The position numbers and the translations under genes were made by a program. A stretch of DNA of 53,329 nt from Sedimentisphaerales bacterium (GTDB lineage: Bacteria; Planctomycetota; Phycisphaerae; Sedimentisphaerales; Anaerobacaceae), in the NCBI GenBank assembly GCA_030611315.1, contig JAUWPZ010000007.1, positions 1 to 53,329 of the forward strand, written 5' to 3'. The stretch's first letter is position 1; each line of letters opens with the position of its first letter. Of the stretch, positions 40,126 through 48,259 are shown one piece after another. The notes beneath the pieces were generated by a model. The model ran no database searches. It saw only the letters and a list, made by a program, of their open reading frames with translations, and had not been told where the DNA came from.

Positions 40126-41321
40126 TGGCGGTTTATGAGTACACTGCAACAGACCAAACCGGCGGCGAGTTCTCCGGTACGTACAACGACATTGAAAGTG
40201 TTGCCGTACTGCGCGAAGAGCTGTCCAAGACCGGTTATGTCCTTATAGAGGCCCGACGGGAAAAGGCCCGACGGAAAAAACGAAGTAAAATAAGGCCCTC
40301 CGAAATCGTTAATTTTGCTTTTGAATTTGCCGGGATGTACTCAGCCGGGCTGTCTATCGTAAGATGCCTCGAAACCGTTGAACAGCAGACCGAAAACGAG
40401 GCGTTTAGAGATGTAATCGCTGATATCAAGCAGGAGATAGAAACCGGCTCAAGCCTGGAAAAGGCTTTTGCAAAACACAAAAATCTGTTCTCGGATTTCT
40501 TCCTCGGAATGCTTGAAGCCGGTGAGTCCGGAGGAAGGTTGGCCACGGCGCTCGAAATGAGTGCTCAGTATCTGGAAAAGCAGGCAGACCTAAAACGCAA
40601 GGTCAAGTCGGCTTTTGCTTACCCCATCGTCGTGGGAGTTACCTGCGTGGTGATTGTTGGCTGTCTTTTGGTTTTTGTCGTGCCTATCTTTGCGAAATTA
40701 TACAGGCAATTGCATGTCTCGCTGCCGGGTCCCACTATGGCTCTTGTAATCTTAAGCTCCCTGCTTAGAAACTACTGGTGGGCTCTCATCATTGGGGCCT
40801 TTGCCGTGTTCATAGTTGTAAGAAGGCTTTCAAAAAATCCGCATGCCAAAGAAAAGTGGGACCATATCAAGCTCAGTATGCCTGTTTTTGCCCAACTGAA
40901 TCGCATGGTTGTGGTTTCAAATTTTATGCGGACTTTTGCTATGCTTGCTTCGGTGGGTGTCTCACTAATCAGGGCGCTGGAGGTGGCGAGCCAGGTTGCT
41001 CACAATCATAAAATGAGCGAAATTGCAAAAGAATTACAGCAGGCAATTGAGTCGGGAAATTCTGTTGCCGGCTCCATGAAAAATCATGACATCTTTCCTC
41101 CGATGCTCAAGCAAATGGCCTTTTCGGGAGAAGAGGTCGGTGAGTTGCCGCAGATGCTCAATAAAGGCGTTGATTTTCTTGACAAAAAAATAGACAGGAT
41201 AATAAGCGCTTTGATTGTGAAACTCGAACCGGCTTTGACGGTTGTTATGGGCCTTATTGTTGGATTCATCCTTATGGGCGTTTATTTGCCGATGTTCGAT
41301 TATATGCAGCATTTGAAGTAG
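40125..41321 (+). CDS. GspF/PilC-type inner-membrane platform protein
   Basis: A 398-aa protein with the two GspF repeats. Each has a soluble helical part (FAGMYSAGLSIVRCLE and FAMLASVGVSLIRALE) and LEAGESGGRLATALE or FSGEEVGELPQML near the start of the membrane parts. Helices are at about 165-195, 215-235 and 370-395. It is the only multi-pass subunit of the platform and contacts the ATPase encoded before it. The overlapping start couples the two. Confidence 0.93.
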   Translation: MAVYEYTATDQTGGEFSGTYNDIESVAVLREELSKTGYVLIEARREKARRKKRSKIRPSEIVNFAFEFAGMYSAGLSIVRCLETVEQQTENEAFRDVIADIKQEIETGSSLEKAFAKHKNLFSDFFLGMLEAGESGGRLATALEMSAQYLEKQADLKRKVKSAFAYPIVVGVTCVVIVGCLLVFVVPIFAKLYRQLHVSLPGPTMALVILSSLLRNYWWALIIGAFAVFIVVRRLSKNPHAKEKWDHIKLSMPVFAQLNRMVVVSNFMRTFAMLASVGVSLIRALEVASQVAHNHKMSEIAKELQQAIESGNSVAGSMKNHDIFPPMLKQMAFSGEEVGELPQMLNKGVDFLDKKIDRIISALIVKLEPALTVVMGLIVGFILMGVYLPMFDYMQHLK

Positions 41322-41358
41322 ATAGATTCCATAGAGATAGCTTGAGTAAAATATAAGT

Positions 41359-41703
41359 TTGAGGGAAAGGATAATTATCATACGGAACAGAAAAGGTTTT
41401 ACATTAGTTGAATTGCTGATTGTGGTATTGATTCTCGGGGCGCTTGCGGCAATTGCCGTCCCAAGAATTTTAGGTGGTGCGACATCTGCCAAGGCCAATG
41501 CATGCCACACCAACATCGATACGATAAACTCCCAGATAGAGCTTTACTATGCAAAGGAAGGCTCGTGGCCCAATAACCTGAAAAAAGTGACAAAAGACAC
41601 GGACTATTTTCCCGATGGCGAACCGATTTGCCCGGTAACCGGTGCAAACTATGCCAACGCCCTGGTTAATAACAGGGTGGACACCACCGGCCACGGCCAC
41701 TAA
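41359..41703 (+). CDS. GspG-like major pseudopilin, copy 1 (start codon uncertain)
   Basis: A pilin of about 106 aa after the leader. The prepilin signal is RKGFTLVELLIVVLILGALA and the mature body has one helix and a short domain with two cysteines (ANACHTNID, EPICPVTG), ending in a His-rich tail (TTGHGH). Its twin 634 bp downstream starts at ATG 42014, and the aligned position here (41377) is ATC. The first canonical codon in frame is TTG 41359. AAAGG sits 6 bases before ATC 41377, as AAGGAG does in the twin. So either a TTG-start extension or a non-standard start is used. Confidence 0.8.
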   Translation: MRERIIIIRNRKGFTLVELLIVVLILGALAAIAVPRILGGATSAKANACHTNIDTINSQIELYYAKEGSWPNNLKKVTKDTDYFPDGEPICPVTGANYANALVNNRVDTTGHGH

Positions 41704-42013
41704 ACAAACACTTATTTGCAGGGAAATTCCTGTCGGTTTCCCCGGATTATTCTACAAAAATTGTTGCAAACGACGTTCATCCTCAATTATTTTTAAAAAA
41801 GTACTCAAGATTTCTTGGGATAAATCTCCGATAAAAACACACCCCAGAGAACCTGGAGGGAAAGTGCAGTTCTTTTTATTTCTTCTACAAACGCTTTTTG
41901 TGTAATTTGAAAAGTGTCTCGTGATTTATGACGATAGTGTAGTTGCGACGACAGTTGAATAGTTTTGTTGATAGCTTGAGCAGAATATTGGTATGGGGGT
42001 AAGGAGAATAATT
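41704..42013. other. Gap between the pilin twins
   Basis: These 310 bp hold a hairpin just after the first pilin gene (GGGAAA 41721-41726 with TTTCCC 41737-41742). AT-rich sequence follows, with no gene seen. Near the end is a copy (41970-41988) of the leader segment GATAGCTTGAG that also precedes the first pilin (41336-41354). The repeat marks the boundary of a tandem duplication of about 634 bp. Confidence 0.5.
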
Positions 42014-42340
42014 ATGAAACGCGGCAGAAAAGGTTTTACACTCGTTGAATTGTTGATTGTGGTTTTAATCCTCGGAGCGCTTGCGGCAATTGCCGTCCCA
42101 AGAATTTTAGGAGGCGCAACGACAGCCAAGGCCAATGCATGCCACACCAACATCGATATGATAAACTCGCAGATAGAGCTGTACTATGCAAACGAAGGCT
42201 CGTGGCCCGCTACCCTGGACGTCGTGACCGGAGATACGGACTATTTTCCCGATGGCGAACCGGTCTGTCCGGTAACCGGCTCGACATATCTCAACGTCTT
42301 GGTTAATAACAGGGTTAACGACGCCGCACACGGCCACTAA
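42014..42340 (+). CDS. GspG-like major pseudopilin, copy 2
   Basis: A 108-aa pilin with a clear start: ATG 42014 with AAGGAG 8 bases before. Leader MKRGRKG, then FTLVELLIVVLILGALAAI, a helix, and the same body as copy 1 with cysteines in ANACHTNID and EPVCPVTG and the tail AAHGH. It differs from copy 1 at about 20 positions, mostly after residue 60. The pair may assemble together or be alternative major subunits. A terminator follows within 80 bp. Confidence 0.9.
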   Translation: MKRGRKGFTLVELLIVVLILGALAAIAVPRILGGATTAKANACHTNIDMINSQIELYYANEGSWPATLDVVTGDTDYFPDGEPVCPVTGSTYLNVLVNNRVNDAAHGH

Positions 42341-42358
42341 GAAAACTGTAGTTTCCAG

Positions 42359-42374
42359 GGAAACTCTTGTTTCC
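42359..42374 (+). terminator. Small hairpin after second pilin gene
   Basis: GGAAAC, loop TCTT, GTTTCC, located 18 bp after the stop codon. A similar hairpin follows the first pilin gene. It has no T-tract and is more likely an mRNA-stabilising structure than a terminator. Confidence 0.4.
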
Positions 42375-42390
42375 TTAAGATAAGTCAACG

Positions 42391-42421
42391 AGGATGGCTG
42401 CTCGCGGCGGCCGTCCTTTTT
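42391..42421 (+). terminator. Rho-independent terminator after the pilin twins
   Basis: An 11-bp stem AGGATGGCTGC against GCGGCCGTCCT (two G-U pairs) with the loop TCGCG and a TTTTT tail. It sits between the pilins and the minor pseudopilin genes, so the pilins are likely made in excess over downstream products, and transcription of the latter depends on read-through or a promoter I did not identify. Confidence 0.8.
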
Positions 42422-42446
42422 GATTGTCTATAGCGGATGTTGCACT

Positions 42447-42908
42447 ATGGCCGAGAAAAGAAAAGCCTTCAGCCTCGTCGAGGCAATCATTGTCGTACTG
42501 TTTATCGGTATATTGGCGGCTGTTGCCGTGCCCAGAATCAATTTCGCCGTTGTTTCTAAATACAAAGCCGAGACTACAGCGAGAAAAATGGTTATCATCC
42601 TTCGACGCACACGCTCGCTGGCCATTTCCGATGCGGTAAACAACAACAAGGGCTTTGAGCTAAGTTTGCTCGGCTCATTTCCCTATACAGGATACGAATT
42701 ATTAAACAGCGATACCAAGGTAACAGTGGATTCTCACACAATCGATTCGGATGTTACCTGTAACAGTGACAAAAAAACGTTCGAGTTCCTTCCCCTCGGA
42801 AATCTAAAACCGGGAACCGGTACTCAGATTACTCTCTCCGCCCAGGGCAAAACCTTTACAATCACAGTTACTCCTGCTACAGGTGCGATAAAATGCACGG
42901 AAAACTAA
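42447..42908 (+). CDS. GspH-like minor pseudopilin
   Basis: A 153-aa prepilin-type protein from ATG 42447. The signal is EKRKAFSLVEAIIVVLFIG, with Ala in place of the usual Gly before the cleavage point. The C-terminal domain has strands and two cysteines (SDVTCNSD, AIKCTEN). The order after the major pilin fits GspH/FimT. The stop codon overlaps the next gene by 16 bp in another frame. It starts 26 bp after the terminator. Confidence 0.78.
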   Translation: MAEKRKAFSLVEAIIVVLFIGILAAVAVPRINFAVVSKYKAETTARKMVIILRRTRSLAISDAVNNNKGFELSLLGSFPYTGYELLNSDTKVTVDSHTIDSDVTCNSDKKTFEFLPLGNLKPGTGTQITLSAQGKTFTITVTPATGAIKCTEN

Positions 42909-43432
42909 AAATCGACAATCAGAGAACAAAAATCGAAAATCGATATGCGGGCTTTACCCCGTTAGAAAACTCCGGTGTCGTTGCCGGAAGTTTGTTTCCC
43001 CGCATTTTTCGGGAAATTCCAAAGCGGGTAAGCATCTCTGGTAAGAAGCAAAGATTTCTAACGGGGTTTACTCTGGTCGAGGTTGTAATGGCCTCGGCCC
43101 TGCTGATTATCGTGATAGTTCCCATTCTAAAGGCCCTGACCGTCGCCCAGGTTACCGGCAATATCATCGAACGCAGAACCCGCAGTCTCACCCTCGCCCA
43201 GGCAAAACTCGATGAAATAAAAGCTCGCTCAGTTTATAACTACAGTGACGACTTCGACCAGGATGACCTGTTTCTCGACGGACAATACCTGTGCAATGTA
43301 CAAGATGCCGCATCGGGCAGCGATCTTCGAACGATAACCGTCTCGGTCGGTTTTGACCTCGACGGTGACAACGATCTTAGCGCCGGCGAAATCGAAGTTA
43401 CCCTCACCACACTCGTGGCAAAAAGAATGTAA
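42893..43432 (+). CDS. GspI-like minor pseudopilin with apparent in-frame element insertion
   Basis: A 179-aa frame. The prepilin helix LTGFTLVEVVMASALLIIVI begins about residue 56, far from the ATG. The first 22 residues run up to a partial copy of the same motif (AGFTPLE). Between them is a palindrome-bounded segment (42956-43067) that looks like a miniature transposable element inserted into the leader. Without it the protein would read directly into AGFTLVE. The C-terminal domain is acidic (DDFDQDDLFLDGQYLCN). GspI-like by order (H-I-J). In its present form the leader is 57 residues, longer than prepilin peptidases usually handle. Confidence 0.7.
   Translation: MHGKLKIDNQRTKIENRYAGFTPLENSGVVAGSLFPRIFREIPKRVSISGKKQRFLTGFTLVEVVMASALLIIVIVPILKALTVAQVTGNIIERRTRSLTLAQAKLDEIKARSVYNYSDDFDQDDLFLDGQYLCNVQDAASGSDLRTITVSVGFDLDGDNDLSAGEIEVTLTTLVAKRM
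42958..43066. mobile_element. MITE-like insertion inside the GspI-like gene
   Basis: A 109-bp segment bounded by CCCGTTAGAAA and TTTCTAACGGG, which are inverted repeats that extend to 13 bases with flanks (42956-42968 and 43055-43067). It is flanked on both sides by TTTAC (42953-42957 and 43067-43071), consistent with a 5-bp target duplication. Insert plus duplication is 114 bp, or 38 codons, so the reading frame is kept. The inside codes for no recognisable protein. Confidence 0.6.
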
Positions 43433-43665
43433 ATCCCCTTAGAGACGTAGGGAATAAAGTCTTTAAAGAGTTGGTTTTATAGGACATCTTTGCCGAGCTG
43501 AATTATTTTTTTCCAGACAATTACCTGGGACGGATAATAACACCCTTGCACAGCTAAACAACCCTTTTTTTTGCAGCTTTTTTGAAATCGTTCATATCGA
43601 ATCATAATCCGAAACTTGCATAACTATGCCTTCGTATTGTGCCGAAAAAACTGATATCAGTATAA

Positions 43666-46284
43666 ATGCTACGTAAACAAACGTCGAAAATGCAGAATCA
43701 GGACCATAAAACCCGAGCAGGTTTGTACCTGAAGCGTGATGTGTGTGGCCTCAAAGAGCATGCGCAATGCGCAATATGCAATACGCAATCCTGCCCTCGA
43801 GCAGAGCGAAGGGACGATGTACGCAATACGCAATCCTGCCCTCGAGCAGAGCGAAGGGACGCAACACGATATACGACATACGCTAAAAAAGCCCTGACCC
43901 TTCTGGAGATGGTGGTGGCTATGGCAATAATTGCCATCATCTTTGCAGCCATACTGCCTCAATTCAGGGCCATTAGCAACAGTTGGGATTCCAGAGCCGC
44001 CGCCGCAGAAATCCTCCAGAACGGCAGAATCCTGATAGAACACCTGAACCGCAACCTCTCGAAAGCCGTCCGAATAACCTCGGTAAGCGGTTCGGCCGTG
44101 GCAAGCGGATATATCGAATTCGAAGACAATGACGGCGATACCTTCCGCTACGACGTTGCCGCAAATAACTACGTCGAGTATGGCGAAGTGGGAGACCTTT
44201 CGGATTTAGCCGGTCCCGTCAGCCAGTTCCAGCTCACCTGCTATGATGCCTGCGACCTCGATACGGCCATCACGGATGTGAACTCTATCCGCTTCATAAA
44301 CGTCCAGTTTACTTTGCCCAATACGGCAGCGCTTGGCCAGGACAGGACTTTTACTACATCAGTCTATCTGCGAACGAACTGGAATTCGAGCGCCCCTTCG
44401 GGCCTTATCGGCTGGTGGAAGCTGGACGATGGCAGCGGCACAACCGCAGTAGACAGCTCAGGTTATGAAAATGACGGCACACTGGAGAATATGAGTCAGG
44501 AAAGCGACTGGGTTACGGGCCAAATCGGAGGCGCTCTCGATTTCGACGGAAATAATGACTATGTCGATTGCGGCAGTGGTGAGACCTTGGACATTACTGG
44601 TGACATTACGATCGCTCTATGGGTGTTCGTAAGGAGTTGTTCTGATCCTGACCTAGTCACCAAGGGCGCTTATAATCAAGCATATTCGTTTTACCCGTGG
44701 GCAGACTGGAAAATGATCTTTGCGCTCAACGACAACCGTTTGAAAGCCACTTCAGCACTTTCTGCAAGCACCTGGCATCACATTGCTGCTACCAGAGACG
44801 GAAATACGAGAAAGATATACATAGGCGGCCAAGAAGACGTCTCGGACACTTACAGCGAGGCTATAACAACAACCGGTCTTCCTTTGACAATCACCAGTGT
44901 CGACTGGCCCTTCGATGGCCTTATCGACGATGTCCGGCTTTACAACCGCGCACTCAGCCCCGAGGAGATTGCTCAGTTGGCAGATGTGCTCATTTTCCGG
45001 CAGTTCACCGAGGCCAAAGCCGGTTCCGATACTACGTCGGTTACCGTCTCGACGCCGAGCGGCACCAGCGAAGGGGACCTTTTGATAACGGCGGTTGCCA
45101 CCGATGGGGACGCTTCGTCTTCGCTGGCTCCGCCCGGCGGGGAGGGCTGGACAGAAATAAACGTCGGCGATTACAGCAGCGATGTGACGCTGGGCGCCTG
45201 GTGGAAACTGGCCGATGCCTCGGAGTCTCCTACTCATCAGTTCACCTGGTCGGGGGACCAGCAGGCCTACGGCTGGATGATGCGCTTTACCGGCCACGAG
45301 CCGACCGGCCCCATCAATGACTGGGCCGCCGATGGCGAGTCCAGCAGCACCCCAACGAGTCCCGCGGTCACTTCCACCGTTGACGGCTGTCTCATTCTGC
45401 GTCTGGGGGCCTTTGATGACGGAGATATCACGGTTGACAGTCTAGGCCTGAGCGGCCACGCGGCGATTACAATGGACACAAGTCAGAGTTTATACGAGGA
45501 GTTCACTGAGGAAAAAGTGTCGTCCGATGACACGAAGATTACCATTGACACGCCTGCCGGCACGAGTGAAGACGACCTGCTCATTGTGGCGGTCGTCACG
45601 GAGGAGGACACATCGGGCTCCCTGGCGCCGCCGGGGGGCGAGAACTGGACAGAGATCGATCTGGATGTAAAAGGCGATGATGTAACACTGGGTGTCTGGT
45701 GGAAGCTGGCTGAAGCCTCGGAATCGAGCAGCCACGAGTTTACCTGGTCGGGGGGCAAGCAGGCATACGGCTGGATAATGCGCTTTACGGACCACGACAC
45801 CAGCTCTCCCATCAATGCCACGGCAAACGGCGAGGGCAAGTCCGAAACGCCGGAGAGCCCCGCTGTAACCACCACGGTCGCTGATACCTTGATCGTACGG
45901 ATAGGGGGCTTTAAAGGCAAAGATATCACAGTGGATGCTCCCGGGCTAAGCGGGCATACCGCCATCACCATGGACAAGAGCGATAAGTGCTCCGGCGGAG
46001 CAGGATACGTGACACAGGCAGCCACCGGCTCCAGCGGCACCTCCAACTTCTCGCTCACAAAGTCGAAGGAGTACCGGGCCGTCACGATTGCGATAGCGCC
46101 GGCGCCGGCTGCCGCTGGCGAGGTCTCAGGCGGCGCCGGATATATGAAACAATCGGCTGCCGGCGACAGCGGTGCATCGGCGTTCTCACTCACAGCTTCC
46201 GAGCAGTCGCGCACTATCACGATTGCGATAGCCCCACAGCCTGGCAGCGTTGAAGGCGGCGGAGGCGGACAGATGCTGCCGTAG
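43666..46284 (+). CDS. GspJ-like pseudopilin fused to LamG and tandem beta-repeat domains
   Basis: An 872-aa frame. The prepilin part is KKALTLLEMVVAMAIIAIIF at about residues 73-93, with Ala for Gly at the cleavage site. A GspJ-like body follows to about 240, then a LamG domain (SGLIGWWKLDDGSGTTAVD to GLIDDVRLYNRALSPEEI; 244-438). Two long similar units follow (443-606 and 607-815; both contain the S-LAPPGGE-x-WTEI motif) and a Gly-rich end. The start codon is not clear: the region before the motif has a 34-bp direct repeat and no ATG close to it, and the nearest in-frame GTG is at 43741. Ordinary GspJ proteins are 200-250 aa. It may present a sugar-binding-type head at the pseudopilus tip. 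Confidence 0.7.
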   Translation: MLRKQTSKMQNQDHKTRAGLYLKRDVCGLKEHAQCAICNTQSCPRAERRDDVRNTQSCPRAERRDATRYTTYAKKALTLLEMVVAMAIIAIIFAAILPQFRAISNSWDSRAAAAEILQNGRILIEHLNRNLSKAVRITSVSGSAVASGYIEFEDNDGDTFRYDVAANNYVEYGEVGDLSDLAGPVSQFQLTCYDACDLDTAITDVNSIRFINVQFTLPNTAALGQDRTFTTSVYLRTNWNSSAPSGLIGWWKLDDGSGTTAVDSSGYENDGTLENMSQESDWVTGQIGGALDFDGNNDYVDCGSGETLDITGDITIALWVFVRSCSDPDLVTKGAYNQAYSFYPWADWKMIFALNDNRLKATSALSASTWHHIAATRDGNTRKIYIGGQEDVSDTYSEAITTTGLPLTITSVDWPFDGLIDDVRLYNRALSPEEIAQLADVLIFRQFTEAKAGSDTTSVTVSTPSGTSEGDLLITAVATDGDASSSLAPPGGEGWTEINVGDYSSDVTLGAWWKLADASESPTHQFTWSGDQQAYGWMMRFTGHEPTGPINDWAADGESSSTPTSPAVTSTVDGCLILRLGAFDDGDITVDSLGLSGHAAITMDTSQSLYEEFTEEKVSSDDTKITIDTPAGTSEDDLLIVAVVTEEDTSGSLAPPGGENWTEIDLDVKGDDVTLGVWWKLAEASESSSHEFTWSGGKQAYGWIMRFTDHDTSSPINATANGEGKSETPESPAVTTTVADTLIVRIGGFKGKDITVDAPGLSGHTAITMDKSDKCSGGAGYVTQAATGSSGTSNFSLTKSKEYRAVTIAIAPAPAAAGEVSGGAGYMKQSAAGDSGASAFSLTASEQSRTITIAIAPQPGSVEGGGGGQMLP
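43783..43861 (+). repeat. Two 34-bp direct repeats in the leader of the LamG pseudopilin
   Basis: Identical units at 43783-43816 and 43828-43861, 45 bp apart, each starting ACGCAATCCTGCCCTCGAGC. The period is 15 codons so the frame is kept. The unit resembles intergenic repeat DNA rather than coding sequence, which makes the 5' end of this gene suspect. Confidence 0.7.
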
Positions 46285-46303
46285 GGCGTAGAGAGATTGG
46301 TTT

Positions 46304-46708
46304 ATGAAGATAAGAATAAAAAATAAAGGTTCGGCTTTTCTGCTTGTGGTCTTTATCGCGGCGCTGCTTGCGGTACTCGTTGCCGGGATGCTGCAAATGG
46401 CTACCGAGGAAATACAGCTTATGCGAAATCAAATCTACGCCGCCGAGGCGCTCGCAACCGCAGAAGCAGGCCTGAACGACGCCTTCGCCGAGCTGCGAAG
46501 CGATTCGGGCTGGAGCGACGGCTTTACCGATAAGTCTTTTAACGGCGGCACTTACACCGTTACTGTAATAGGCTCATTGCCGGATCTCACGATTGAATCG
46601 GAAAGTACTTCATCGCAGGGCTATATAGCAAGAGTGGCCGCTGACATAACAGTCGGAACGGCCAGCCCCTACATGATAAGAATTGATAATTTGAGAATTA
46701 ACGAATAG
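46304..46708 (+). CDS. PilX-like / GspK-type pilus assembly protein
   Basis: A 134-aa protein. It has a basic leader, then KGSAFLLVVFIAALLAVLVAGML, a helix without the position-5 Glu, then ATEEIQLMRNQIYAAEALATAEAG. The last part is close to the PilX N-terminal pattern (Q-x-x-x-A-F/Y-x-A-E-A-G). Such proteins support initiation of pilus assembly. The small C-terminal domain is strand-rich. It follows the LamG pseudopilin by 19 bp, in the place of GspK, but is much shorter. Confidence 0.7.
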   Translation: MKIRIKNKGSAFLLVVFIAALLAVLVAGMLQMATEEIQLMRNQIYAAEALATAEAGLNDAFAELRSDSGWSDGFTDKSFNGGTYTVTVIGSLPDLTIESESTSSQGYIARVAADITVGTASPYMIRIDNLRINE

Positions 46709-46738
46709 GAAGAGGATTAAAAGGCAAAAAGGCTAAAT

Positions 46739-48259
46739 ATGCGTGGTCAAACTGCACTGGGAATAGAAATTTCGAATGACCGGATAAACCTGGCGCTGCT
46801 CGGAAAGAGCGCCGATGGCGTCGTTTTGCTAAAGGTCGCCTCCGGTCCTGTCCCGGATGGTGCAATAAAGAATGGCAATATCGAAGACCCTGCAATACTC
46901 GCCGGGGCCGTTAAGGCATTGAAGGCCCGCCATAAGATACGAGCTGCTCAAGTAGCGGTTTCGCTCCTCGCAAAATCCGTACTTATGCAAATCATTGATA
47001 TGCCCGAACGGGTCCCGGGTAATATCGGGCAATTTGTGCAGAACCAGGTCAAACAATGTGTCGCACTCTCAGGGAAAGAAATTGCTCTGGATTTCTGTGG
47101 TGTTGCCCCGGCAGGGCGGGGCGGCGGCAAGCGATTGTTTGTTGCAGCCGCCGATGTAGCAAATGTAGCCGGGCTTGCCAAAGCGTGTAGTCAGTTCCGC
47201 CTGAATGTTGAGTTGGTTGAGCCGCCGCTGATAGCGTATGCCAGGGCCTTGTACGATAAAAGAATAGCGGGAAAATTTGATTGCAATGTCATGATGATGA
47301 TTGTGCAGGATGATTGTTTAGCTCTTTGCGTATTCAGAAAGCAGTCTCTGGATTTTGTCAGAACGATGGATATCGGCGTGGAAAATGCTCGGCCCGGTGA
47401 AATCTCCGGCCGGCTTGCCGACCAGATAAATGCAGTCATTCAATATTATGATGTTGAGGTCGCAGATAGTGACGAAAAGTGGGAAGTAACTGTTGTTACA
47501 GATGGCATGCAGTTACTCACCGACGCCAGGGAATCTCTCATAGCTAAAGTTACACGTGCCGACGTGCACCTCAGAACTCCCGAAAACGCCGCTCAGGATA
47601 CGTCCATTGGCGGTGACATCGCGACAGGGGTTTCGGCCGTCGCTATTGGACTGGCGCTGAAGCTCTTGGGCCAGGACCAAAGCAATCTGCGAATAAATCT
47701 CGTTCCTCCGGAGTCGGCCGAGGTTAAATCCTTCAAAAAACATGCTGTCATAACCGCCAACGTTATGGCGGCGCTTCTGCTGCTTATGATATTGGCCGGC
47801 GGCGTGCTGGGCCTGATAACTAAGAAGGTGAATGGAAATATTGAACGAATTAAACAGACAAAATCTTCACAGGACACGCTTGCACTGCTCAAAGAAGAGG
47901 AGCTGGCGGACAAGCAAATCATCAGACTGTCTGAGGCTCTTGAGCGGATGAATAATATCACAGCTTCACGCCGTGATTTGCTCTGGCGCGACCTTCTAAA
48001 CGATATCAAAAAGGCCACACCAAAGAATGTGCGTATAATCGACCTGTTCAGCAAAGGCAACTCCGCTATGTCCCTCAAGGGTCTGGCGACTTCGTATGAA
48101 GCTGTCCATTTATTTGTGAGAATGCTGAACAAATCCGAGTATATAGATTCGGCTTCTTTGGTTGAGACGGAAAAAAGCAATGAGTACGGCGGATTGGCCA
48201 GATATGTAATCAACTGTTCCCTGCTGCAGGGAAAAGGAAGTTTAGCCGATGCTGATTGA
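46739..48259 (+). CDS. PilM-PilN fusion protein
   Basis: A 506-aa protein. The first part is an actin-like PilM domain: GQTALGIEISNDRINLALLG, GAIKNGNIEDPAILAGAVKAL, AQVAVSLLAKSVLMQIIDMP, and SGRLADQINAVIQYYDVE. A membrane helix follows at about 337-360 (NVMAALLLLMILAGGVLGL), with NLRINLVPPE just before it, the usual PilN start, and then coiled-coil and a PilN domain. In most organisms PilM and PilN are separate; fused forms are known from several phyla. It links the ATPase to the platform. It overlaps the pilO start by 11 bases. Confidence 0.85.
   Translation: MRGQTALGIEISNDRINLALLGKSADGVVLLKVASGPVPDGAIKNGNIEDPAILAGAVKALKARHKIRAAQVAVSLLAKSVLMQIIDMPERVPGNIGQFVQNQVKQCVALSGKEIALDFCGVAPAGRGGGKRLFVAAADVANVAGLAKACSQFRLNVELVEPPLIAYARALYDKRIAGKFDCNVMMMIVQDDCLALCVFRKQSLDFVRTMDIGVENARPGEISGRLADQINAVIQYYDVEVADSDEKWEVTVVTDGMQLLTDARESLIAKVTRADVHLRTPENAAQDTSIGGDIATGVSAVAIGLALKLLGQDQSNLRINLVPPESAEVKSFKKHAVITANVMAALLLLMILAGGVLGLITKKVNGNIERIKQTKSSQDTLALLKEEELADKQIIRLSEALERMNNITASRRDLLWRDLLNDIKKATPKNVRIIDLFSKGNSAMSLKGLATSYEAVHLFVRMLNKSEYIDSASLVETEKSNEYGGLARYVINCSLLQGKGSLADAD

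Noticed and set aside
43783-43861. CRISPR with two repeats
   Set aside because: Only two units, with an 11-bp spacing and no spacer-like sequence or cas genes.
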